Shown here piece after piece: positions 1 to 5,226 of a stretch of 12,211 bases of DNA (positions within the stretch are counted from its first letter, which is position 1; each line of letters opens with the position of its first letter). The notes under the pieces were generated by a model. It did no database searches. It was not told the DNA's origin and saw nothing but the letters and a program-made list of their open reading frames with translations. The translations under genes were made by a program, and so were the position numbers. Origin of the DNA: an uncultured Lachnospiraceae bacterium (GTDB lineage: Bacteria; Bacillota; Clostridia; Lachnospirales; Lachnospiraceae); NCBI GenBank assembly GCA_937877165.1, contig CALEFO010000130.1, positions 1 through 12,211 of the forward strand, given 5' to 3'.

Positions 1-2
1 CG

Positions 3-59
3 TTTTTTGCGGCACCTCGAGGAGAAATGCCCGAATGGGCTTTCTCCGATGGGATTATC
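3..59 (-). repeat. Structured direct repeat, copy 1 (at the window edge)
   Basis: Positions 3-59 match 1567-1623 in the same orientation with 54 of 57 identical; the differences are at 17, 46 and 56. On the minus strand the element begins on the stop codon of the EIQT-motif gene (stop 55-57). It holds a hairpin with arms 21-27 and 41-47 (GGAGAAA/TTTCTCC), an inner GCCC/GGGC stem at 29-32 and 37-40, a GAAT loop and one bulged base at 28. The T-run and GCGGCAC at 3-15 correspond to the loop and one arm of the second hairpin seen whole in copy 2; the other arm would lie outside the window. No T-run follows the first hairpin on either strand, so it is not a standard intrinsic terminator. Confidence 0.85.
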
Positions 60-921
60 CCTCGCATTTCTTTCCATTGCTTTTTCGTCCGGACTTCTTC
101 CGGCAAAAATCCCTCCCGGTTTCATTGGGAATCCGCACCTGATAGAGAAAGGCGCGGCGGGAGGTAAGACCCACGCGTGCTGTCACCCCGATTTCGGTGA
201 GGACCTTCAAAACGGCGGAATACTGAAGCGACTTTCTGTGAATGCCGACCGCGGTCTCCAGGTCCTTTGTGGTGAAAGGCTCCGGGAGTGGGTCCTTCGG
301 GAGAAACACGGCGTAATCTTCCTTTTTCTGCAGGATAAGATGCTCGTAAATACCGGTTGGCATTCGGTCGAACCGGTGCGACCCCCGCTTGCCTCCGTTC
401 CCCCATCCGTCCTGGATGCGGTATTCCTCAAGATCGAGAAGAAGCGCTTCCACCGTAAGATTCGGATGCCCGATGAATTCTGTGATCCTCGACAGCTCCC
501 GGAACAGCTCGTAGAAGCTTCCGACACAGGTGGATGCGTTCCTTGCCGTGATTTCACCGGTTTCCGGGTCAATCCAGCAGACGGTTTTCCGATGTGCAAT
601 CGGATGAAGAAGGCGCACGTGATACTCCGGAAGGAAAGCCTCCAGTTTTCCCTTCATCGCGCCGAAATTCGCGGTCTGGATTTCGGTGATGGATTTTCTT
701 TCCTTGTCGCAGATGTCTGCAATGAAGCTGCCGACGGGCACCTCCTGATGCTCCGGGCAGGGATCTATGTAATTTTTCAGAATGGCGTGCAGGGACTTCT
801 CCTTCTGCATGCCGATTCCAGTCCGGATCCGTGGCTCTGCCGTGAGAATACTCTGCACAGCGGCATGAAAATCCTGCCGGTTGTCACCGGGCTCATCCTT
901 CCAGTCTGTTTCGTCTGTCAT
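55..921 (-). CDS. Uncharacterised protein with EIQT nuclease-like motif and C-terminal winged-helix-like segment
   Basis: This encodes 288 residues from the chosen start. It resembles an uncharacterised family common in Firmicutes (I believe a DUF8091-type family, from memory). Seen: an acidic residue in SFIADI (Asp 69), then E80-I-Q-T with a following NF..MKGKLE segment, a spacing reminiscent of PD-(D/E)xK nucleases with Gln in place of Lys. A conserved-looking CWIDPETGE block is at 115-123, and an EEYR...GWG...KRGSHRFDRMP block at 165-188. Residues about 215-262 look like a winged helix-turn-helix, followed by a very basic tail (270-285). There is no signal peptide or membrane segment. The ATG at 921 is chosen because GGAG sits 6 bases upstream. 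An in-frame ATG at 969, overlapping the upstream gene's stop as TGATG, is the alternative. It sits 47 bases after the DUF5662 gene, and the pair is bracketed by direct repeats. Nuclease activity is inference only. Confidence 0.8.
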   Translation of the reverse strand: MTDETDWKDEPGDNRQDFHAAVQSILTAEPRIRTGIGMQKEKSLHAILKNYIDPCPEHQEVPVGSFIADICDKERKSITEIQTANFGAMKGKLEAFLPEYHVRLLHPIAHRKTVCWIDPETGEITARNASTCVGSFYELFRELSRITEFIGHPNLTVEALLLDLEEYRIQDGWGNGGKRGSHRFDRMPTGIYEHLILQKKEDYAVFLPKDPLPEPFTTKDLETAVGIHRKSLQYSAVLKVLTEIGVTARVGLTSRRAFLYQVRIPNETGRDFCRKKSGRKSNGKKCEG

Positions 922-927
922 TGGATA

Positions 928-931
928 CTCC
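928..931 (-). promoter_or_regulatory. Ribosome binding site deciding the start of the EIQT-motif gene
   Basis: On the minus strand GGAG stands 6 bases before the ATG at 919-921, within GGCGGAGTATCCAATG. The upstream in-frame ATG at 967-969 has only a weaker AGGG about 10 bases ahead but overlaps the preceding stop codon, so start by translational coupling cannot be excluded. Confidence 0.55.
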
Positions 932-968
932 GCCTTAGACAAAATCCGCGAATGCAGCGGTTGGTGCA

Positions 969-1544
969 TCAGTAATCACCCTGCTTCAGAAGCTCGCGCA
1001 CCCGGGCAAAGGCCTTCTCTTCGCCCTCTCTTGCCAGAAGGACAAGAAGACTCTCCAGAAGATCCGCCGTATCCGGGTGGAGAAACTGCCTCGTGTCACC
1101 CCTTTGGTAATATTCCATCGGATCCGTGTCCTTGTAGGAAGCACCGTTGTAGGTCTTGGACGCCGCGATCCGGTCCATGAACATTTCCATCACGTAGCGA
1201 AGTGGCATACGGCAGGCCATAATGCCGCTTCCTGCGATGCCGTCGTGACGGCGCGTCGAATAATCCAGCCAGTACTCGTAGTGATGGCGGTTTCTTCCCT
1301 TGTGATGAAGCCACGAGGTGGAAAGTCCCTTGTCCTCACGCTCCGCATTGTTCGGCGAGCGGGTGCCCTGATAATAGCGGGCTCCTACCCAGAATTCGGT
1401 CGGGCTGTATTTGGAGAGATCGTGTGTAAGTCCCTGCCAGTACAGTCCGACCTGAAAGCATTCCCGGCACACCAGATGGCGGTGATGCGTGATGGTCCGG
1501 AAATGCGCGATGGTTTTGCTTAATGTAATGCGGTTGTCAGTCAT
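969..1544 (-). CDS. DUF5662 family protein
   Basis: The 191-residue protein is recognised as DUF5662, a family of bacterial and phage proteins without a known function that is sometimes mislabelled as catalase. Seen: many paired histidines in an arrangement like an HD-type metal phosphohydrolase: H20-H21-x-H23, H41-D42 in HDLSKYSP (41-48), H80-H81 in WLHHKGRNRHH (78-88), then an MP..Y...MF.DR.AAS block (113-129). The length is about usual. The hydrolase idea is inference from the histidine pattern. The start at 1544 is preferred over the ATG at 1565 because GAGG (1550-1553) lies 5 bases upstream of it, whereas the ATG at 1565 falls inside a hairpin. It is the first gene of the repeat-bounded pair; the next gene begins 47 bases after its stop. 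Confidence 0.88.
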   Translation of the reverse strand: MTDNRITLSKTIAHFRTITHHRHLVCRECFQVGLYWQGLTHDLSKYSPTEFWVGARYYQGTRSPNNAEREDKGLSTSWLHHKGRNRHHYEYWLDYSTRRHDGIAGSGIMACRMPLRYVMEMFMDRIAASKTYNGASYKDTDPMEYYQRGDTRQFLHPDTADLLESLLVLLAREGEEKAFARVRELLKQGDY

Positions 1545-1556
1545 ACTTACCTCTCT

Positions 1557-1579
1557 GTGCCGCATTTTTTTTGCGGCAC
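1557..1579 (-). other. Hairpin with A-only loop just before the DUF5662 gene
   Basis: On the minus strand GTGCCGC and GCGGCAC (arms 1573-1579 and 1557-1563) plus one A-T pair enclose a loop of seven A residues. The hairpin ends 3 bases before the GAGG of the DUF5662 ribosome binding site, so it would form in the 5' leader of that gene. On the opposite strand the loop is a T-run, but a T-run inside the loop is not a terminator. The right part of the structure belongs to the 57-bp repeat. Confidence 0.75.
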
Positions 1580-1623
1580 CCCGAGGAGAAATGCCCGAAT
1601 GGGCTTTCTACGATGGGATCATC
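1567..1623 (-). repeat. Structured direct repeat, copy 2
   Basis: This is the second copy of the element at 3-59, same orientation, three mismatches. It includes the hairpin with GCCC/GGGC arms (1593-1596, 1601-1604) and AGAAA/TTTCT outer arms (1587-1591, 1605-1609). The A at 1610 breaks a pair that exists in copy 1, so the stem is shorter here. The element lies wholly between the GH13 gene and the DUF5662 gene. Confidence 0.85.
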
Positions 1624-1653
1624 GAAATTGGGCCGCTTGGCGGCACCAATTCG
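1623..1653 (-). other. Intergenic hairpin downstream of the GH13 gene
   Basis: The inner arms GCCGC (1632-1636) and GCGGC (1640-1644) close a TTG loop. The outer arms AATTGG (1626-1631) and CCAATT (1646-1651) extend the stem with one bulged A at 1645. Two further pairs (1623-1624 with 1652-1653) form around a bulge at 1625. About 13 pairs in all. No T-run follows on the minus strand. Confidence 0.75.
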
Positions 1654-1654
1654 T

Positions 1655-1690
1655 GTTTGAATGCGATCGCATCGGCGATCACATTCAAAC
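1655..1690 (-). other. Strong hairpin spanning the GH13 stop codon
   Basis: Nine perfect outer pairs (GTTTGAATG 1655-1663, CATTCAAAC 1682-1690), one C/A mismatch, then six inner pairs (GATCGC 1665-1670, GCGATC 1675-1680) around a 4-base loop. The GH13 stop codon TGA (1685-1687) is inside the stem. There is no T-run after it on the minus strand, so it may protect or process the transcript end rather than terminate, unless the run of hairpins works together. ATGCGATCGCAT (1661-1672) inside it is also a perfect 12-base palindrome, allowing another fold. Confidence 0.75.
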
Positions 1691-3655
1691 TTTATCTCTC
1701 CGGATTCCGATGGTCGCAACGGGGCGAAGTGTTTTCTCTTTCTCCGGCTGCGGCAGCGCCTGCAGAATCTGGATGGACCTTCCGCCGAGCATAACGCTCC
1801 TTTCGTCCGCAAGAATCTTTTCCGTCTCCGGGAACGGTTCATCCAGGAAGGTATCCATCACAACGTGCCAGCGGTACCCGTCCGGAAGCTTTGGAATCGC
1901 GAGCATCTGACTGTGCCAGTGCATGTTAAGGGCAACATACAGGAACGAATTCCTCGGCTTTTCCTCGTCATAAGCCTCCGGAAGAAGGATTCCAACGGTG
2001 TGGGAATAGCCGGACAAATCCGGCTTCCATGCCTCGCTCCCATGCAGGGAAATATCCGGATAGCCGATGGCGGCTGGATCATTGAAGCCGAACGGGCGGC
2101 TTCTGCGGAATACTCCGTGTTCCTTCCGGAATGCAATCATCTTCTGTGTGAAGGAAAAAATGGCTTTGCTTCCCACCGTTTCCTTCCAGGTCACCCACCC
2201 CGTCTCATTGTTCTGACAGTACGGATTGTTGTTGCCTCCCTGCGAGTTGCAGCGCTCATCGCCTGCAAGAAGAAGAGGCGTCCCCTGCGCAAGGAGATTG
2301 AGCGCAATGAGATTGCGCATTTGACGGGTTCGGAGTGTGCGGATGTCCTTCTTGTGACAGGGGCCCTCCACGCCGCAGTTCCAGCTCCAGTTGTTGTCGC
2401 AGCCGTCCCGGTTATTCTCGCCGTTTGCCTCGTTGTGCTTCCAGTTGTAGGACACAAGATCCGCCAGCGTAAAGCCCTCGTAGTTCGTCACATAGTGGAC
2501 GCACCCATGCCCTGACGGAACCGAGACAAAGGCCTTAATGAATTCGCGCAGAACCTGATTGTCGCTCTTAACAAAGCGCCTTGCCAGCGTCTGGAACGTG
2601 TCAGTGTACTCGCAGAGGTGCTGCACCGAAGGCTTCCCGACCGTCGGATTCTCCCTGTCTTCCCTCTGCAGTTCTTCATACGGGAAATCATAGTAAAACA
2701 GCGCCGTGTCGCTCAGCATCGGATCCGAGGCAATGGTCTGCAGTGCTGCCGCGTTTCCCTTGAGATGAAAGCCGTCAATCTGGTAGTGCGTCACATAGAA
2801 GCGCGCTGTTTCGAGCTGCGTCTGAATCGAGACATTATCCGGGAAATACAGCTGAAGAAACACCTCAATGCCGCTGCGGTGAAGCGTCTCCACCATTTTT
2901 CGGAACTCAAGCTGCGGAGTGTCGGAAAATGCGTAGGCACTCTTTGGAGCAAAATAGCATCCTTCTCCGAAATTCCAATAATTCTCCTTCACCGGCTGCA
3001 GAGGCGCAGATACAGCAGCTGCGACCTCTTCGGTGATTCTGCGGGACTCCTCTCGGTCCTCTTCGCTCCGGCCCTCCGGCTCACCGACAATTTTGCCAAG
3101 AGCCTCCGGGCGAAGCTCATAGATGGGCATCAGCTCCACACCGTTGATGCCGAGCTTTTTCAGATAAGATGCCTTGTCCGCAAGTCCGCGGAAGGTTCCT
3201 CTTGCCAGGGAACGCGAGGTGCGGGAGGCCGTAAAGCCCTTGACATGCACGCAGTAAAGAATCCGCTCCCGCCAGACGCGATGCTTCAAGCTCCCATACG
3301 CAGGAAGTGAGTCTTCCGGGAACGGGTACAGGCGGGAGAGCGTCGTCTTCTGACCATTCAGGCTTACCTCAATCAATCCCCTGGCATAGGGATCATCGAA
3401 CGTATAATTGTCCCGATAATAGCGGTAGCCCCACTCCCCCGGCGTCAGCCCGGTAATTTTCACGGAATAGAGACTCCCATAGCGGTAGTCGTCCGTAAAG
3501 GGAATCCGGACCTCCTCCAAGTCCGGAAGATGACAGAGAATCAGTCCGCAGCAGGAACACTCGCGGAAAACGCAGCTGAACACAGCTCCGTCCTTCAGAA
3601 TCATGGTTCCCGGACGAACGGTGTACGCCGGTGATGCAGTCAGTGCATAAGGCAT
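1685..3655 (-). CDS. GlgX/isoamylase-like GH13 protein, probably catalytically inactive
   Basis: This 656-residue protein has a CBM48-like N-terminal region (about 15-95, with WGYRYYRDN and DDPYARGL) and a GH13 alpha-amylase-type barrel from about 130. Family marks are present: YCVHVKGF (134-141), KLGINGVELMPIYE (167-180), NYWNFG with FAPKSAY (225-241), KHNEANGE (406-413) and LLLAGDE (461-467). The catalytic motifs are not. Region I DxxxNH reads QLYFPD (268-273). The nucleophile Asp of GFRFD is Lys 299 in GFHLK. The acid/base Glu of IAEPWD falls near Tyr 322 in LFYYDFP. The HD of the third carboxylate motif is Tyr 392-Glu 393. From GH13 chemistry no glycosidase activity is expected; glycogen binding or a structural role is inference. 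The start at 3655 has AGGAGG 9 bases upstream, whereas an upstream TTG lies within that site. The reading frame is intact, so it is not a decayed gene. Confidence 0.85.
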   Translation of the reverse strand: MPYALTASPAYTVRPGTMILKDGAVFSCVFRECSCCGLILCHLPDLEEVRIPFTDDYRYGSLYSVKITGLTPGEWGYRYYRDNYTFDDPYARGLIEVSLNGQKTTLSRLYPFPEDSLPAYGSLKHRVWRERILYCVHVKGFTASRTSRSLARGTFRGLADKASYLKKLGINGVELMPIYELRPEALGKIVGEPEGRSEEDREESRRITEEVAAAVSAPLQPVKENYWNFGEGCYFAPKSAYAFSDTPQLEFRKMVETLHRSGIEVFLQLYFPDNVSIQTQLETARFYVTHYQIDGFHLKGNAAALQTIASDPMLSDTALFYYDFPYEELQREDRENPTVGKPSVQHLCEYTDTFQTLARRFVKSDNQVLREFIKAFVSVPSGHGCVHYVTNYEGFTLADLVSYNWKHNEANGENNRDGCDNNWSWNCGVEGPCHKKDIRTLRTRQMRNLIALNLLAQGTPLLLAGDERCNSQGGNNNPYCQNNETGWVTWKETVGSKAIFSFTQKMIAFRKEHGVFRRSRPFGFNDPAAIGYPDISLHGSEAWKPDLSGYSHTVGILLPEAYDEEKPRNSFLYVALNMHWHSQMLAIPKLPDGYRWHVVMDTFLDEPFPETEKILADERSVMLGGRSIQILQALPQPEKEKTLRPVATIGIRRDKV

Positions 3656-3664
3656 CTTCTGTCT

Positions 3665-3670
3665 CCTCCT
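3665..3670 (-). promoter_or_regulatory. Ribosome binding site deciding the GH13 start
   Basis: A perfect AGGAGG on the minus strand stands 9 bases before the ATG at 3653-3655, with an overlapping GGAG at 7 bases. This rules out the longer frame starting at 3673. The 84 bases between this gene and the anti-sigma gene include an AT-rich stretch (about 3676-3700 with TATAAA- and TATAAG-like words), but I could not pair them with a convincing -35 box. Confidence 0.8.
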
Positions 3671-3739
3671 CAAATTTTATACAGAGCTTATATTAACATA
3701 GATTCGATGCCTCCGCGGAACTTTCATTGTGATTTCGGT

Positions 3740-4600
3740 TTAATGCTTTTCTGAAATCCGGGAAACCAGCGCTTCCCATTCGCTGTCGGAAAGTCCATAC
3801 GGCGCAGACAGCGAGTAGGAATACCCGTCCGCAGACCAGATGGCCAGAACCGCCTTTTCTCCGTTCCCCTTCAGCGTGACTCTGCTGTCTCCTGCGAAAA
3901 CCGTCCGGACATCTGCATAGGTGTTGTAGTCGCCGGAATTGTCTTCCGTTCCCTCCGAGATGCGGAAGCAGAATTCGTCCGATGCTTCCCCGCTCCCGCG
4001 GTCCGCCGCGGCATCACCGGAGGCATCGTCAGAGACGGTGCCCCGGTAAGTAATCTGTGCCATCTCTCCCCAGTAGGAGGTGTAGATGATCTCCTCCCCG
4101 GTAAAGGAAAGGACCTCCGTGAGATACCCTGCAATGTCGGGAACCGCAAAGCCAACGGCTTGAGAGAGCTCCTCATCCGAGCTTACATCCACCATGCCGT
4201 TTGCGATGGAGAGCGCAGATTCCTCCGTCGCTGACGTCTTCTCTTTCGGAGTGGCTGCGGATCTTCCTGCCGCTTCTTCAGTATCCGGCTCTGCAACTTC
4301 CGCGGACATCATCGCTGCAGGTTCCGCATAGGAAGGAGTATTTTTAATGAGGAGGCCACTTGTCAAAAGTACCAGCGCGGCACAGGCCGCTGCCGCCAGA
4401 ATTCCCTGCAACGCAGAAAAGCGGGCTATGCGCGTAGTACTCTTCTTTTGGGGCGTAGGCAAAACCGGATCGTTAGACGCCGATTCCGCAGCCGCAGACG
4501 AAACATCTGTCATCTCTTCCGCCACGTTTTTCAGGATCCGCTCTCGCATCTTTTCCGTCATCGTGAGCTGTTCCATGACTTCTTCATACCGCTTCTTCAA
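3740..4600 (-). CDS. Probable membrane-anchored anti-sigma factor
   Basis: The protein has 286 residues. Seen: a cytoplasmic N-terminal region (1-60) with an alpha-helical, charged start, one transmembrane helix at about 65-86 (GILAAAACAALVLLTSGLLI), an acidic Ala/Ser/Glu-rich linker (about 90-130), and an extracellular domain containing WGEMAQITYRGT and a C-terminal DGYSYSLSAPYGLSDSEWEAL block. This layout, directly after and overlapping an ECF sigma gene, fits an anti-sigma factor of the type found next to such sigma genes in Clostridia. It would bind the sigma factor at the membrane until an outside signal releases it. No zinc-binding anti-sigma motif (HxxxCxxC) is present, so the class differs from ZAS proteins. 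The start is TTG at 4598-4600 with AAGGAGG 9 bases upstream; ATG eight codons further in is the alternative. The signal sensed is unknown. Confidence 0.8.
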   Translation of the reverse strand: MKKRYEEVMEQLTMTEKMRERILKNVAEEMTDVSSAAAESASNDPVLPTPQKKSTTRIARFSALQGILAAAACAALVLLTSGLLIKNTPSYAEPAAMMSAEVAEPDTEEAAGRSAATPKEKTSATEESALSIANGMVDVSSDEELSQAVGFAVPDIAGYLTEVLSFTGEEIIYTSYWGEMAQITYRGTVSDDASGDAAADRGSGEASDEFCFRISEGTEDNSGDYNTYADVRTVFAGDSRVTLKGNGEKAVLAIWSADGYSYSLSAPYGLSDSEWEALVSRISEKH

Positions 4601-5093
4601 AGTCGTAGTCCTCCTTCAGAATTTTTTTCAGCTTCAGTCTGGCGCGCCGAAGATCCGAGCGCACCGTGGACTCTTTTTCCTTCAGAATCTCCGCAATCTC
4701 CGCCGTGGAACATCCCTCCTGATAGAACAGGTGAATGGCACTGCGCTGACGCTCCGGAAGGCTTTTTACCGCCTCCCAGACGAAGGCGAGGTCTTCCTTT
4801 TCTGCTGCGGCAAGATCGTCCTGCAGCTCATCCGTGGTGCGGATGGCATTGTACTGTATCCGGTTTCTGGACAGATTTCCGGCAACACGAAACAGCCAGG
4901 CCTTCTCGTGTCGGCTGTTCTCGAATTCCGGACGGGTCTTCAGAAACTGTATGAGCGTTTCCTGCAGAATTTCCTCCGCATCGCTTGTGTTATGAAGGAA
5001 GGTATACGCATACCGAAGGAGCGCGTTTCCGTATTCATCCAGAATCCGCTCCGCCTGAAGGTTCCAGCCTTCTTTGTTGTCCTGAAGCTGCAT
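4584..5093 (-). CDS. ECF-type RNA polymerase sigma factor (sigma-70 family)
   Basis: The 169-residue protein has the usual ECF length and two domains. Sigma-2 is at about 17-82 with DAEEILQETLIQFLK (38-52) as region 2.2 and EKAWLFRVAGNLSRNR (63-78). Sigma-4 is at about 105-158, with LPERQRSAIHLFY (112-124) followed by the helix-turn-helix STAEIAEILKEKESTVRSDL (129-148). It would direct RNA polymerase to a small regulon. The start ATG at 5091-5093 has AAAGGA upstream at about 6 bases. Its last 17 bases overlap the anti-sigma gene, so the two are probably translationally coupled and made in fixed ratio. Targets cannot be read from the window; the adjacent GH13 gene is a candidate by position only. 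Confidence 0.93.
   Translation of the reverse strand: MQLQDNKEGWNLQAERILDEYGNALLRYAYTFLHNTSDAEEILQETLIQFLKTRPEFENSRHEKAWLFRVAGNLSRNRIQYNAIRTTDELQDDLAAAEKEDLAFVWEAVKSLPERQRSAIHLFYQEGCSTAEIAEILKEKESTVRSDLRRARLKLKKILKEDYDFEEAV
4610..4616 (-). promoter_or_regulatory. Ribosome binding site for the TTG start of the anti-sigma gene
   Basis: A perfect AAGGAGG lies inside the sigma coding sequence, 9 bases before the TTG at 4598-4600. Its strength supports the TTG start and an independent initiation coupled to sigma translation. Confidence 0.75.
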
Positions 5094-5198
5094 GTTCGTT
5101 CCTTTCCCGGTGTCTCACACGCCGGTCTGATTCATTCGGACAGAAGACGTGAGCGACAATTTCTCATCCGTATTACTGTCTTCTATTCTGTATCACAA

Positions 5199-5223
5199 TC
5201 CTGCACCCGGAAATGTTGCAGGA
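5199..5223 (-). other. Hairpin between the helicase stop and the sigma gene
   Basis: The arms TCCTGCA (5217-5223, read on the minus strand) and TGCAGGA (5199-5205) form seven perfect pairs around an 11-base loop, starting 3 bases after the helicase stop codon. Only TT follows it, so terminator function is doubtful. Downstream, TTGTGA and TAATAC stand 17 bases apart on the minus strand and might be a weak promoter for the sigma gene; TAATAC matches the -10 consensus poorly. Confidence 0.4.
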
Positions 5224-5226
5224 AAA

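Noticed and set aside
7..975. Long plus-strand open frame of 322 codons
   Set aside because: It lies opposite the EIQT-motif gene, whose protein has recognisable conserved blocks. The plus-strand translation shows no family features and has no ribosome binding site of note.
1557..1579. Intrinsic terminator made of the GTGCCGC/GCGGCAC hairpin and its T-run
   Set aside because: The T-run is the loop of the hairpin on the plus strand, not a tail after the stem, and on the minus strand it is an A-run.
3..1623. Insertion sequence or transposon
   Set aside because: The flanking copies are direct, there is no transposase or integrase between them and no terminal inverted repeats were seen; a repeat-bounded block is all the sequence supports.
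2618..3310. Plus-strand open frame of 230 codons inside the GH13 gene
   Set aside because: It is antisense to a continuous GH13 protein with domain marks on both sides; no start signal or recognisable motif.
3656..3673. Longer GH13 start at 3673 (TTG)
   Set aside because: The TTG overlaps the perfect AGGAGG that serves the ATG at 3655.
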